Part shown: in pieces, positions 1-13,339 of the stretch
Layout of the letters: each line of letters starts with the position of its first letter
Numbering within the stretch: position 1 is the first letter of the stretch
Assembly (NCBI RefSeq): GCF_000226095.1
Contig: NC_016472.1
Span: 310,001-374,000 of the forward strand
From: Thermothelomyces thermophilus ATCC 42464
Lineage: Eukaryota > Ascomycota > Sordariomycetes > Sordariales > Chaetomiaceae
Direction of reading: 5' to 3'
Length of the DNA stretch: 64,000 nt
Notes under the pieces: generated by a model
The model's input: the letters and a program-made list of their open reading frames with translations, nothing else
Databases searched by the model: none
What the model was told of the DNA's origin: nothing
Translations under genes and position numbers: made by a program

Positions 1-60
1 GTCGATCCGGGTTCTGCTAGTAGAACTATTCTAGTTTCTTAGGGCAGTTCAAGTTCTTGA
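1..60 (+). pseudogene. Antisense accessory gene of copy A, C-terminal remnant
   Basis: Last 20 codons, including the TGA stop at 58-60, of the gene that lies on the opposite strand to pol in these elements. The readable end matches the C-terminus predicted for copies D, E and G (Asp-Pro-Gly-Ser then Arg-Thr and Leu-Val-Ser). One TAG replaces CAG. It overlaps the 3' end of pol on the other strand. The cysteine cluster and intron lie outside the window. Confidence 0.6.
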
Positions 61-3000
61 CTAGTTCTTATAAGTTATCTTCTAATCTAAAATCAAGCTA
101 TTTGACTAGGTACTATAGTTCTCTATTGATGATACGTAAATCTAGAATTTCTTTAACGTCCTATTCTTCCTCTTCGTCCTTTACTTTAATATATATAATA
201 ACCTTAGCATTTTTCAGTGCTAGTTTAAGAAGTAAAATATAAAAAATATCCGTTTGTAGTCATATAGATGATAGTAATGATAGTCGATAGTTAGATGTCG
301 AAATTCGTTCCTTAATAATAAAGGGTCTAACCTTCTTAAAGTCTAACTTCGTGCTTAGTCATTTAGTTTGTAAGTTTCGTATAATTAGGTAAACTTTATC
401 TCCCCTCTCTAGGCGAGGTCCCTTAAGCCTATGTTTATCGTAGTAATTTTTTATTCTAGTCCTGACAAACTCGAGTTCCTTTTTGAGTTTCTCGTATAGT
501 ACGTACATTTATTCTACTTTAACCGCTGCTCTTGGCACCGTAACCTCTAGTCCTTGCCTAAGGTCTGCTTCATATCTGTAGTTTGCGAAGAACGGTATAA
601 CTTTGGTTGTTTCCGTTAGCGTCGTATTATAAGCAAGTTATACTATTGGCAATAGTATAACCTAATCGTTTTACTAGTAGTTAACGTAAGAACGGAGATA
701 CTGCTTGACAACTTAGTTTAGTCGCTCCGTTTGTCCGTTAGTCTATAGGTAATATACTATTAATAGCTTACTATTAACGCCTAATTATTACATTAACGCT
801 TGCCAGAACTTCGATATAAACTTGGTGTCTCTGTCGGTGATCCATTTTTACGGCTAAGCATACACTAATGTAACTTGCTAATAGATTACGTCTGCTAACT
901 GTTTAGCTATCTAGGATTCTTTATAGGGAAAGAAATATACCTACTTAGTCAGGCGATCTACTATAGTAAAAATACTATCGTAGGTCACTCCTATAGCTAT
1001 GTCCTTAGATTCTAGTAGCTTTGTAATAAAGTCTATCGTAACCGAGCTCTATAGTTTGTCAGCTATTAGTAGCAGCTAAAGTAGCCTATATAGCTTATAT
1101 TATACCGTTTTGCTTCGATTATAGATGTCGCAGTTCCATACGACTTCCTTAACCCGTGCCGTTAACTATAGAAAGTTATAGTGTTTCTTGACTTGTGCGA
1201 TAGTCTTCGTAACTCCTTTATATCCTCCAAGTTTCGACTCGTAGAGTTCTCGAATTATCCACAGTTATTGATCTTTATTGTAGATATACGCTTTGCCTCG
1301 GTACCAGAGTTTCCTATCTTTTTCTTCCACTCCGTCAGGTACCACTAGTCCGGGTGCTATTTAATACTATACCTCGTTAATCCTTTTCTCTTGAAAGATT
1401 ACGTAATATTCTAGGAACGAGTCAAGTAGATCATCTTCTATAGGTGTCTACGTTTTATAATATAGCGTTCTATCTGTTCGTTCCTTAAATAACAGTAGTA
1501 TTATTCCCGTTTATTCTTCCGTATGACCCGTTTGTTAGCTTAAAGTGTCCGCTTGTATATTCTCTTTACCCTTCTTATAGCAGATCTCAAAATTAAATTC
1601 CGCGAAGAATTCTGCCTATCGTATTTATCGTCCGTTAAGCTCCTTTATCGTCGTAAAGTATCGCAAATTCTTATAATCTATATACACTTATACTGGTTTA
1701 ATCGTACCACTAAGGTATAATCGCCATTCCTTAAAAGCTTCGACAATCGTAAGTAGTTCCTTATCATAGATCAGGTAATTAAGACGTAGTCTATCGAGCT
1801 TCCTTAAAAAGAAGGCTATAGGATATAGCTTTCCTTGTCCGTCTCGTTATCTCGATTGTCCTCCGATAGCGTAGTCTAAAGCGTCCATTTCTACCTCAAA
1901 TGGTTTCTTAGGGTCCGGCAGTACTAGTACTAGATCTTCGGTAATGGCATCGCGGATTTGCGTAAATGCTTGCTTATATTACTCTTCCTATTAGAATTTG
2001 GCATTCTTCTTAGTAAGTTTATATAAAGGTCGTACGATCGCTCCAAAGTTCCTAATAAACATTCGGTAGAAGTTCGTAAATCTAATAAAACTTCGTACTT
2101 CTGTAACTATCGTCAGTTAGGGCTAATTCTTAATAACTTTAATCTTTAAAGGTTCCATCTAGATTTGTCCTAGGGATATTTTATATCCTAAAAAGACTAT
2201 CTTCCTAATATAGAATTTGCTCTTTTCCTTATTAACTAATAGCTTATACGTATATAGCATGTCTAGCACTACTTTTACGTACTTCTAATGTTCGTTTATC
2301 ATCTTAGAGAAGATAAGTATATCGTCAAGATAATATACTATAAATTTGTCAAGAAAGAGTCAGATAGCTTAATTAATCAGGGCTTAGAACGTTACCGGCA
2401 TATTCGTAAGTCCGAATGGCATGACAAGGTACTTGTAGTGGCTATAAGGTATCCTAAAGGCCATTTTCTACTTGTCGCCTTCTTTGATCCGTATATAGTT
2501 ATAGGCCGATGGCAAATCAAGATATGTGAAATATTAGACTCCTGCTAACTAATCTCGGAGCCGTAGGATTAGCAATAACGGGTATCGGTTTTTCACGGTC
2601 TATTTATTAAGTTACCAATAATCAATGTATAACTATAGCTTTCTATCTTTCTTAGGCATAAATAGGATTAGGTAGCCTGCTAGCGATGTCGACAGGCAGA
2701 TATATCCTCTTCAAAGGTTCTCCTCCAAATATTACTTAAGTTCTTCGTTCTATATCTGGCTTATATAGTAGATCTTAAAGAACTTTAGTCATGCTCCTTC
2801 CTTAAGCTTGATCTCGTAATCCTATAGGCCGTGTTTTAGTAGTCCTTCTAGATGTTTCGGTTCGAATGCTAGGTATCTTTTATATTCCTTCGGTACTTCC
2901 CTAGTCTTGTCTCGTCTCTCGGTTTTCTAATAGTATATAAACTTAGTTCTATCTATAGCAATGCTAGCGATTTCTCCTATCTCAACCTACTATTCTAATT

Positions 3001-3697
3001 ATAGTGCTCCGCATTCGTCAATAGAGAGAATAGCTATCGGCGATTTAGCTCGTTCCTCTTGTCGCGATATCGATGTCGTTATGCCGCCTCTTCTAGAGTC
3101 CGTAGTGGTCTGCCTACCACTGTCCGTCTCTTGCGGTGGATCTATAGGACATGCCTTTCCTTAAGCATCGTCTGCTCGCAATCCTTATATACTCCTTATC
3201 TCACTAGTCAAATATAACTCTATTTGGGATTATAGGTAGCTACTATTCTTCTAGCTAATGTCTAGGTTATAGTCTTTATACTATAGTAATCCTAATATTA
3301 TATCTTTATTATTACCTATATCTACGATGCTAAATATAACTGTTATAGTCTTCCCTGCTATAGTGATATCGATTGGTTTAGTCTCCTTATATACCTATTA
3401 CGTCGGAAATGGTCCTTTAACTATGCTATACTTCCGCTTTATTCTCTAGGGTATCTATAGCTAATTTATAAATGTCGGCGAAATCAGGTTTATCTCTACT
3501 CCACTGTCCACTAGTACAAGCATTTCGTGCTATTTCCACTATGCTATTATCTACAATCGCTTGTCTTGCCGCCATTGCCTAAAGATTACGGCAATTTCCT
3601 ACGTTTCTGCCAGGAGGTCTCGATATAGTAGTCTCTTATACTAGTTCCTCCTATACTATGCTACTACCTGCCGCTATATAGGCATTAATGGCTTCCA
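1..3697 (-). pseudogene. pol: pol of copy A (protease-RT-RNase H-integrase-chromodomain), partial
   Basis: Frame is -1 relative to gag. The start is not a codon choice; it marks the overlap with the gag end. Protease Asp-Ser-Gly is retained (Asp codon near 3508), RT keeps YLDD at 2321-2332, and integrase keeps Asp (near 1033), Asp (near 835) and Glu (near 727), with the usual 35-residue spacing between the last two. The chromodomain lies at about 60-160. Despite these residues, the frame is broken by many TAG/TAA codons produced by C-to-T or G-to-A changes, so no polyprotein can be made. The last few codons would lie beyond base 1. Confidence 0.9.
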
Positions 3698-5946
3698 GGC
3701 CCCTTGAAGGGCCCTAACCCGTTTCCCAGGTCAGTGTTAACCTCTTCGGTTGTTCGGCTAATAGCGGCTTCGTCAATTATACTCATTTCTGTAAGCCATT
3801 AAGTGCTTACGGCTTCCTACCATTAGGTCTATTCTACTTTCCGTCGTACGTGCTATAGCTTTATCTAAAGCTCCTAAATTCGCGATTTCTTTTCGTCCAT
3901 ATGATAGAGGCAATCGTTGCTCTAGCACGAGTCCTACATGTCTCGTCCAGTTCCGTAGTACCTAGGCTAGGCTCGTCTTAGAACTATCGTAATGCCTTCT
4001 AGATCGCGGGCTTCGATCTTCTAGAGCAATTCGGCCGCTCTGTTTCCTATATTATAGACCTATTCCATAGGGTATAAGCTTCCGTCCTCATTTCCTTGTC
4101 AGGTCGGCTAGTAATTGTTTTCGAATTTATCGTAGAAGTAGTATCGGCATTCGTATACCATATACTAGAACTAGGGCACTTGCGTATATGCCTCGTATTA
4201 AGGGTATAGTCGTATAGCATCGCCTAGGAGGTATTAGAATTCTTTCCTAAATCCTTCCCATTATATATAGACTATAGGTACTCTAGTACTAATATAGGAG
4301 TGTTTCTTCTAGTAGCTTTCCTATATATGCTTGTCTTTTCCGCAGTTCGCGCGTATAAACTAGTATTCTAGGTTCTATATGTCGTTACTAAGTTATTAGC
4401 CATTAAGATACTTAGTATAGCTATTAAGCCTATTATATATTATAAGCTGTTCTCCTTTAATAGTTTCTATAATATATCGGAGTTCCCTCATTTTGTCTCT
4501 CATTCTATCGCTCTACTAGGCAAGTTAAATCAAGCGTCTATCCTATTCGCGTAGTTCCGTGTTAAGCCGAAAAACTTCGTTATAATGCCATTCGATTTGT
4601 TCCTAGAGGAATAGAATATTAGGTCTAGGTCTTTCGATTCCTTAGGTATCGGTTATCCATAATCTATCCCGCCTCTATATAACCGTAAAACCCTACTACC
4701 TCAAGGCTAGGAGAATCAAAACTGGCGGTATATATTCTCCTACTATATCCTATTCGGCAAGACCTATCTCTAGGTCTATAGTAACCAGTTTAGAGTACGG
4801 TGCTTGTTTGTCTTTACCATTGTTGTCATGTTCGAGACTATCTATGTCATTGCCCCTGTCTTTGTAGCTTATAGCCACTACTTTGATAACGTCCTTAGTG
4901 GTTTCGTCAATAGCCGTAATTTCCTTTCTAGGGACTATCTTCTACTCTTTCTTCGGGCTTCGACATTCTCGCTTGTAGTGCCCTTTCTTTCTATAGTTAT
5001 AGTAGGTAATATTAGACTTATCTTTGGTCGTCTTCTTCTAGTCTTACTTTTACGCTATATCTATATCTATAGCTCCGGGGTATGTCCTATACGAGGTACT
5101 AATATACGCTCGCTTTTTCTTATCATTAGCCTTAGCTGTAGTTCCATTCATTCGACCTCGTTTCTACTACTCTCGTATATAGAGTCGATCATCGATTCTA
5201 ATGGCCTATACGATGTATTTGTCTAAGGTCTTAGGCCAATTATACTTATATAGCTCGTCTTTAACCTTTTCCTTTAAGCTATTATAGAATAGTTATATTA
5301 ATACCTCGTCATTAAGCTAAGACTTAAGCATGTCCTATCCAAACTATATAGCATAGGAGGCTACTAACTTGGTCTATCGGAGATTGGCAAGTCTTTCTTA
5401 TATATAAATCTTCTTATCTTTATCGCCAAAAACCTTCCAAAGCTCTTCTTCGAAATGGTCGTACGATCGAAAGACTGCTTATATAAACGCGTCTTAGTCG
5501 TCTTCGTCTTCCTTAGTGAGATAGTCATTCCACGTAGGCTTAAACCATCTAAGTACCTTACCCTCTAATCTTGTGGCTACGTAGAGGACTTTAGCTTTAT
5601 CGTCTAGAAACTTGTCGTTATTAAGCCGGAAGTAGGATCGGAGGTTTATTAGGAATCTTACGAGATCCTCTTTAGTTCCTCCGTATTTGCTAGGTAGTTC
5701 GATCTTAATATAGCTCGCTTTAGCAGTCTCGAGCGCCTCGATTTTGGCGTAGGCCTTGTTAACTAGTTTCTACGAGTACTTTTCGCCGTTCTCGAGTTTC
5801 TTAATTCAGGCTTAAGTAACCTTATCTCTCTAGTCTAATTCCTAGATCTGCTATTAGAGTTAACTAAGCTAAGCAAGTAGCTATTCGGCCGTAACGTTAG
5901 TAGCTATGTCGGTATCAAGGTCGAAGTCACCTCCGTTCTGAACTAT
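3685..5946 (-). pseudogene. gag: gag of copy A
   Basis: Exactly 2262 nt from the former start (ATG now ATA at 5946-5944) to a TAA at 3687-3685 that is conserved in every copy. Encodes the nucleocapsid/capsid protein. The CCHC knuckle (about 4960-5005) has lost its first two cysteines to tyrosine but keeps His and the last Cys. No indels are apparent relative to the other full-length copies; only transitions have broken it. A 140-codon open frame on the opposite strand (4804-5226) is a by-product, see the rejected list. Confidence 0.88.
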
Positions 5947-5957
5947 AATAGAACAAA

Positions 5958-5972
5958 GGGAGTGGTAACAAC
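5958..5972 (-). promoter_or_regulatory. Primer-binding site of copy A (self-priming type)
   Basis: Read on the minus strand, the 5' LTR end is followed directly by CGTTGTTACCACTCC. There is no TGG that would pair with a tRNA CCA end. The 11-mer TTGTTACCACT is the exact complement of AGTGGTAACAA in the LTR of copies B and E. A's own LTR has the RIP-altered form AGTAGTAACAA (6145-6155). Confidence 0.7.
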
Positions 5973-6419
5973 GTATAACAAACCTAACTTAGACTTCTTC
6001 TAAAAGGGTTTAGACGGAGGTAGGTAGAGTAGGACAAGTGTATAGGCCGTCTAAGGGATTTGGTAAAGCTAAAGGGTTTATAATAACACTAGAGTTATCT
6101 CTTATAATAATTAGCAATACTTAATATAAGTACTATAATTATAATTGTTACTACTAGTAAACTCTTAGAGTCTACCTAACGAGTGACTAGCTAGCTATAT
6201 ATATATAATTGTCTGTCCCTCTTTAATAGTTATCACTAGTACTATTTTTCCTTTTACTCTGTAATTCCGTGTTGTTAACGGTAATATGTTATTATTACTA
6301 GTGAAGACCTTAGTCTTGGCGGTGATAATCTTCTAATTAGTCCGTCAAGTGATTAGCTATTGGAATGTCCCGCGTCCTGGCTGCAGCCTGCCAGGCCGTC
6401 TATGTGCTTATCTGTGACA
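5973..6419 (-). repeat. 5' LTR of copy A, U3 type I
   Basis: 447 bp, beginning TGTCAC and ending TTATA (formerly TCACA) in element orientation. The U3 begins like copies D, E and G (type I) and contains TATA-like sequence. The R-U5 half is shared with all other copies. Confidence 0.92.
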
Positions 6420-6873
6420 TTATTCTAATTGTCCTCTAATAGCATAGTCTAAAGCGTCTGTTTCTACCTCGAATGGCTTCTTAGGGTCTAGTAGTACTAG
6501 TATTAGATCTTTGGTAATGGCGTTATAGATCTATATAAATGCTTGCTTGTGTTACTCTTCCTATTGGAATTTAGCACTCTTCTTAGTAAGTTTGTATAAA
6601 GGTCGTACGATCGCTCCAAAGTTCCTAATAAATATTCGGTAGAAATTTGCAAATCCGATAAAGCTTTGTATTTCCGTTACTAACGTTAGTTATAGCTACT
6701 CCTTAATAGCTTTAACCTTTAAAGGTTCTATCTAAATTTGTCCTAGGGATATCTTGTATCCTAGAAATACTATTTTCCTAACGTAGAATTTGCTCTTTTC
6801 CTTGTTAACTAATAGTTTATACGCGTATAGCACGTCTAGCACTACTTTTACATACTTCCGGTGTTTGTCTATT
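6420..6873 (-). mobile_element. Copy C, pol segment between insertions A and B
   Basis: Part of C pol from the RNase H start (the Thr-Asp-Ala-Ser-Asp-like motif falls near 6463) up to just after the RT catalytic motif. It is bounded by the LTR of A on the left and by the B target duplication CTATT (6869-6873) on the right. The frame continues at 14442 once B and one copy of CTATT are removed. Confidence 0.9.
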
Positions 6874-7301
6874 TGTCACGGAAATATACATATAGATGCC
6901 GCCTGAGCCACTGGCACGAACGGGCTAATCAAGCCGAAGGAATGATAGACCAATCAGGACGGGATCACGCTTAGCAAGAAATGATCCCAACAGAGGATCA
7001 CTAGCTCACGATATAAGCCAGGTAAGCCAGTATAAATGATCACCACGACTACTAGTGATCCTAGGAGTATATATACATGTAAATAGTCACTCATTATGGT
7101 GGACTCTAGGAGTTTACTAGTGGTAACAATTATAATCACAGTACTTATACTAAGCATTGCTAATTACTATAAGAGACAACTTTAAGTGTTGTTATAAACC
7201 CTTTGGCTTTACCGAATCCCTTAGACGACCTGCCTACGTGTCCCGCTCAACCTACCTCCGTCTAGACCCTTTTAGAAGAAGTCTAAGTTAGGTTCGTTAT
7301 A
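6874..7301 (+). repeat. 5' LTR of copy B, U3 type II
   Basis: 428 bp, starts TGTCACGGAAATATACATAT. The U3 carries several GATC-centred words (GGATCAC, TGATCC, TGATCAC) not seen in type I. A TATA-like run near 7066-7073 precedes the predicted R start by about 50 bp. Confidence 0.94.
7119..7129 (+). promoter_or_regulatory. Predicted mRNA 5' end / self-primer of copy B
   Basis: AGTGGTAACAA, here unmutated. Complementary over 11 nt to the primer-binding site right after the LTR (7304-7314, now TTATTACTACT, formerly TTGTTACCACT). By analogy with Tf1, the first 11 nt of the mRNA would fold back to prime reverse transcription. The transcription start is inferred, not observed. Confidence 0.6.
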
Positions 7302-7328
7302 CGTTATTACTACTCCCTTTGTTCTATC

Positions 7329-9590
7329 ATGGTTTAGAACAGAGGTGACTTTGACCTTGATATCGACATGGCTACTAATGTTACGGCCGAATAGCTGCTT
7401 GCTTAGCTTGGTTAACTCTAGCAGCGGATCTAGGAGTTAGACTAGAGAGACAAGGCTGCTTAAGCTTGAATCAAGGAACTCGAGAACCACGAAAAGTACT
7501 CGTAGAAGTTAGTTAACGAGGCCTACGCCAAAATCGAGGCACTCGAGGGTACTAAAGCGAAGCATATTAAGATCGAACTACCTAGCAAATATAGAGGAAC
7601 TAAGGAAGATCTTGTAGGATTCCTAACAAACCTCTGATCCTACTTCCGGCTTAATAACGATAAGTTTCCGGATGACAAAGCTAAAGTCTTCTATATAGCT
7701 ATAAGACTAGAGGGCAAGGTACTTAGATGGTTCGAGCCTATATGGAACGACTATCTTATAGAAGAAGACGAAGACGATTAAGACGCGTTTATATAGGCAG
7801 TCTTCCGATCTTACGATCGTTTCGAAGAAGAGCTTCGGAAGGTTTTTAGTGACAAAGATAAGAAGATTTATATATAAGAAAGACTTGCTAATCTCCGATA
7901 GACCAAGTTAGCAGCCTCCTACACCATATAGTTTAGATAGGACATACTTAAGTCTTAGCTTAATGATAAGGCGTTAATACAATTATTCTATAATGGCCTA
8001 AAGGAAAAGGTTAAGGACGAGCTATATAAGTACGATTAGCCTAAGACTCTAGATAAATACATCGCATAGGCCATCAGAATTGATGATCGACTCTATACAC
8101 GAGAGCAGCAGAAACAAGGTCAAATGAACGGAACCACGGTTAAGGCCAATAACAAGAAAAAGCGAGCGTACGTCAGTACCTCGTATAGGACGTACCCTAG
8201 AGCTATAGATATAGATATAGCGTAGAAGCAGGACTAGAAGAAGATAACTAGAGACAAGTCTAATATTACCTACTATAACTACGGAAAGAAAAGGTACTAT
8301 AAGCGAGAATGCCGAAGCCCGAAGAAAGAATAGAAACCAGCCCCTAGAAAGGAAATTATAGCTATTAACGAAACTACTAAGGATATCATCAAAGTAGCGG
8401 CTACAAGCTACAAAGATAAGGGCAGTAATACGGACAATCTCGGACACGATGGCAACGGTAAAGACGAACAAGCACCGTACTCCGAACTGGTCACTATAGA
8501 CCTAGAGACAGGTCTTGTAGAATGGGATATAGCAGGAGAATATGTACCGCCAGTTTCGATTCTCCTAGCCTTGAGGTAGTAGGGTCTTATAGTTACATAG
8601 AGGCAGGATAGATTGTGGACAACCGATACCTAAGGAATCGAAAGACCTGGACCTAATGCTCTATTCCTTTAGGAACGAATCGAATAGTACCGTAATAAAG
8701 TTTTCCGACTTAATATAGAACTATATAAACGGGATAGACGCTTGATTCGACTTGCCTAGTAGAGCGATAGAATGAGGGACGAGATAAGGGAACTCTAATG
8801 TATCGTAGAAACCATCAAAGGAGAATAGCCTATGACATACAATAGGCCTAATAGCTATACCAAGTATCTTGACGGCTAACAACTTGGCAACAACGTGCAG
8901 AACCTAGAATACTAGTTTATATATACAAGCCGCGGGAAAGACGAGCGTACGTGGGAAAGCTACTAGAAGAAATACTCCTATGTCAGCACTGGAGTACCTA
9001 CGGTCTATGTACAATGGGAAGGATTTAGGAAAGAATTCTAATACCTCCTAGGTAACGCTACACGACTATACCCTCGACACGAGGCATATACGCAAGTGCC
9101 CTAGTTCTAGTATGTGGTACACGAATGCCAATACCACTTCTACGACAAATTTGAAAACAATTACTAGCCGACCTGACAAGGAAATGAGGACAGAAGCTTA
9201 CGCCCTGTAGAATAGGTCTACAATATAGGAAACAGAGCGGCCGAATTGCTCTAGAAGATCGAAGCCCGCGATCTAGGAAGCATTACGATAGTTCCAAGAC
9301 GAGCCTAGCCTAGGTACTGCGGAACGGGACGAGACATATAGGACTCGTGCTAGAGCAACGATTACCTCTATTACGCGGAAGAAAAGAAATTACGAATTCG
9401 GGAGCTTTAGACGAAGCTATGGTATATACGACGGAAAGCAAAACGAACCTAATAGTAGAAAGCTATAAGCACTCAATGGCTTATAGAAATGAGTATAATT
9501 GACGAAGCCGCTATTAGTCGAACAACTAAAGAGGTTAGTACTGACCTAGGAAACGGGTTAGGGCCCTTCGAGGGGCCTGGAAACCATTAA
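7329..9590 (+). pseudogene. gag: gag of copy B
   Basis: ATG at 7329 is intact; conserved TAA at 9588-9590; 2262 nt. The zinc knuckle keeps only its last Cys: both leading cysteines are Tyr and His is Tyr (CAC to TAC). Many in-frame TAG/TAA codons. Downstream of the knuckle, gag continues for roughly 440 codons, a long C-terminal extension shared by all copies whose role I do not recognise. Confidence 0.9.
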
Positions 9591-12500
9591 CGCCCGTGTA
9601 GTGGCGAGTAGTAGCGTAGCATAGGAGGGACTAGCATAAGAGACCACTATATCGAGACCTCCTAGTAGAAATATAGGAAATCGCTACAATCTTTAGATAA
9701 CGACGGTAAGACAAGCGACTATAGATAACAGCATAATGGAAACAGTATGAAATGCTCGTACTAGTAAATAGTAGAGCAGAGATAAACCTGATTTCGCCGA
9801 CACTTGTAAATTAGCTACAGATACCCTAGAGAATGAAGCGGAAGTATAGCATAGTCAAAGGGCCATTTCCAACGTAATAAGTATATAGAGAGACTAAACC
9901 AATCAATATTACTATAGCAGGGAAGACTATAGCAGTCGTATTTAGTATTATAGATATAGGTAATAATAAAGACATAATATTAGGGTTACTATAGTATGAA
10001 GACTATAACCTAGACATTAGCTAGAAGAATGGTGGCCACCTACGACCCCAAACGGAGTCGTATTTGACTAGCAAGATAGGGAGCGTACAAGGATCGCGAG
10101 CGGACGATGCTTAAGGGAAGGTATGTCCTACAGATCTACCACAAGAGACAGACAATGGTAGGCAGACCACTATAGACTCTAGAAGAGGCGGCATAATGAC
10201 ATCGATATCGCGACAGGAGGAACGAGCTAAATCGCCGATAGCTGTTCTCTCTGTTGACGAATGCAGAGCACTGCAATTAGAGTAATAGGTTAAGATAGGA
10301 GAAATCGCTAGTATCGCTATAGACGGAACCAAGTTCGTATATTATTAGAAAACCGAGAGACAAGACAAGACTAGGGAAGTACCGAAGGAATATAAAGGAT
10401 ACCTAGCATTCGAACCGAAACATCTAGAAGGACTACTAGAACACGGCCTATAGGATTACGAGATCAAGCTCAAGGAAGGAGCATGACTAAAGTTCTTCAA
10501 GATTTACTATACGAGCTAGACATAGAATAAAGAACTTAAGCGATATTTGGAAGAGAACCTTCGAAGAGGATATATCTGCCTGTCGATATTACTAGCAGGC
10601 TACCTAATCCTATTTGTGCCTAAGAAAGACGGAAAGCTATAGTTATACGTTGACTATCGGTAACTTAACAAATAGACCGTGAAAAACCGATACCTATTAC
10701 TGCTAATCTTATAGCTCTAAGATTAGTTAGCAGGAGCCTAATATTTTATATGTCTTGACTTGCCATTGGCCTATAACTATATACAGATTAAAAAAGGCGA
10801 TAAGTGGAAAATGGCCTTTAGGACACCCTATAGCCACTATAAGTACCTCGTCATGCTATTCGGACTTACGAACGCGCTAGTAACGTTCTAAGCCCTGATT
10901 AATTAAGCTATCTAACCCTTTCTCGACAAATTTGCGGTATGTTATCTTAACGATATACTTATCTTCTCTAAGACGATAGACGAACACCGGAAGCATGTAG
11001 AAGTAGTATTAGACGTGCTATACGCGTACAAGCTATTAGTTAACAAGGAAAAGAGCGAATTCCATGTTAGGAAGATAGTCTTTTTAGGATACGAAATATC
11101 CCTAGGACAAATTCGGATAGAACCTCTAAAGGTTAAAGCCATTAAGAATTAGCTACGACCGACGTTAGTTACAGAAGTACGAAGTTTCATCGGATTTACA
11201 AACTTCTACTAGATGTTCATCAGGAACTTTAGAGTAATCGTACGACCTTTGTACGACCTTACTAAGAAGAATACTAAATTCTAATAGGAAGAGCAACACG
11301 AGCAAGCATTTACATAGATCCGTAACGCCATTACTAAGGATCTAGTACTAGTACTACCAGACCCTAAGAAGCCATTTGAGGTAGAAACGGACGCTTCAGA
11401 CTATACCATCGGAGGACAATTAGGATAACGAGACGAACAAGGGAAGCTACATCCTGTAGCCTTCTTTTCAAAGAAGCTTGATAGACTACGTCTTAATTAC
11501 CTGATCTATAATAAGGAACTACTTACGATTATCGAAGCTTTTAAGGAATAGTGACTATACCTTAGCGGCACGATTAAACCGGTATAAGTATATACAGATC
11601 ATAAGAATTTACGATACTTTATAACGACAAAGGAGCTTAACGGACGATAAATACGATAGGTAGAATTCCTCGCGGAATTTAACTTTAAGATCTACTACAA
11701 GAAGGGCAAAGAGAACGTACAAGCGGACATCTTAAGTCGACGAACGGATCATACAAAAGGACAAACGGGAATAACACCACCGTTGTTTAAGGAACGAACA
11801 GATAGAACGCTATACTACGAAATGTAGATACCTATAGAAGATGATCTACTCGACTCGTTCCTAGAATGCTACGTAATCTTTCGAGAAGAAAGGATTAACG
11901 AGATATAGTATTAAGCAGCACCCGGACTACTAGTACCTAACGGAGTGGAAGAAAAAGATGGAAAACTCTGGTACCAAGGCAAAGCATATATCTATAACAA
12001 AGATCAATAGCTGCGAATGATTCGAGAACTCCACGAGTCAAAACTCGGAGGATACAAAGGAGTCACGAAGACTGTTGCACAAGTTAAGAAACACTACGAC
12101 TTTCTATAGTTAACGGTACAAGTTAAGGAAGTCGTACGGAACTACGACATCTATAATTGAAGCAAAACGGTATAATATAAGCTATACGGGCTACTTTAGC
12201 TACTACTAATAGCTAACAAACTATAGAGTTTAGTTATAATAGACTTTATTACGAAGCTGCTAGAATCCAAGGACATAGCTATAAGAGTGACCTATAATAG
12301 TATTCTTACTATAGTAGATTGCCTAACTAAGTAGGTATACTTCTTTCCCTATAAGGAGTCCTAGACAGCAGAATAGTTAGTAGACGTAATCTATCGGCAA
12401 GTTACATTAGTACATGCTTGGCCGTAAGAATAGATCACCAATAGAGATACTAAGTTCGTATCAAAGTTCTGGTAAGCGTTAATACAACGATTAGGCGTTA

Positions 12501-13339
12501 ATAGCAAGCTGTTAACGGCATATCACCCACAGACTGACGGACAAACGGAGCGACTAAACCAAGTTATTAAGCAATACCTCCGCTCTTACGTCAATTACTA
12601 GCAAGACGACTAGGTCATGCTATTACCAATAGTACAACTCGCCTATAACACAACGCCGATAGAAACGACCAAAGTCATACCGTTCTTCGCGAACTACAGA
12701 TATAAAGCAGACCTTAGGCAAGGACTAGAGGTTACAGTGCCGAGAGTAGTAGTTAAAGCAGAACAAATGTACGCACTATATAAAAAGCTCAAAAAGGAAC
12801 TCGAGTTTGTTAGAACCAGAATGAAGAACTACTACGACAAACACAGGCTCGAGGGACCTCGCCTAGAGAGGGGAGACAAAGTCTACCTAATCGCACGAAA
12901 CTTATAAACCAAACGACCAAGCGCGAAGCTAGACTTCAAGAAGGTCAGACCCTTTGTTATTAAAGAACGAATTTTGATATCTAACTACCGACTATCGTTA
13001 CCGTCATCTATGCGCCTACGGACGGATGTTTTTTATATTTCACTTCTCGAACCAATACCGAAAAACGCTAAGGTTGCTATATATATCGAAGTAGAAGATA
13101 AGGAAGAAGAATAGGACGTCAAAGAAATTCTAGATTCATATATTATTAACGGGGAACTATAGTACCTGGTTAAATGGCTTGATTTTAGACTAGAAGATAA
13201 CTTATAGGAACTAGTTAAGAACTTAAACTGCCCTGAGAAACTAAAACAGTTCTACCGGCAGAACCTAGATCGACCGTAGACACTAGCTTAGACAAAACGG
13301 CCAAGTCGGCCTCCGACAAATCTAGGCCTAAAGAAGACT
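9578..13339 (+). pseudogene. pol: pol of copy B, catalytic residues lost in three domains
   Basis: Protease motif is Asn-Ser-Arg instead of Asp-Ser-Gly (near 9767). RT reads YLND instead of YLDD (10943-10954). The second integrase Asp is Asn (12440-12442), while the first Asp (near 12242) and Glu (near 12548) remain. The chromodomain at about 13115-13220 keeps a readable Val-Lys-Trp-Leu core. A 96-codon open stretch (12617-12907) covers the end of the integrase core and the region after it. The 3' boundary is uncertain because sense and antisense frames overlap beyond 13215. Confidence 0.9.

Larger units (their letters stand above)
1..6419 (-). mobile_element. Gypsy chromovirus copy A, 3'-truncated by window edge
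   Basis: Minus-strand Ty3/gypsy copy, read from its 5' LTR (6419 down to 5973) through gag and pol to the last codons of the opposite-strand gene at base 1. Its 3' LTR lies outside the window. It sits inside copy C: sequence after 6419 resumes C pol in the RNase H region. The right-hand flank begins TTATT, the expected target duplication, but the partner flank is not visible. Of all copies, A keeps the most catalytic residues, although its frames carry many stops. Confidence 0.93.

Noticed and set aside
57-242. 61-codon frame starting Met-Thr-Ser-Ser opposite the chromodomain (also 24419-24604)
   Set aside because: It lies out of frame with the antisense gene, which stops at base 60, and directly opposite pol. 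Same RIP shadow effect.
4804-5226. 140-codon open frame opposite the gag zinc knuckle, repeated at 8049-8471, 16945-17367, 49003-49425 and shorter at 37889-38179 and 62948-63238
   Set aside because: The frame is open in many copies because RIP creates stops from CAG, CAA and TGG on the sense strand, while their complements (CTA, TTA) are Leu codons on this strand. Composition is Ile/Leu/Ser/Tyr-rich, as expected from TA-rich shadow translation.
10111-10332. Recurrent 66-74 codon frames at the protease-RT linker (10111-10332, 21497-21700, 53885-54106, 2961-3164, 47163-47363)
   Set aside because: All are antisense to pol and lack recognisable motifs; they recur only because the underlying element recurs.
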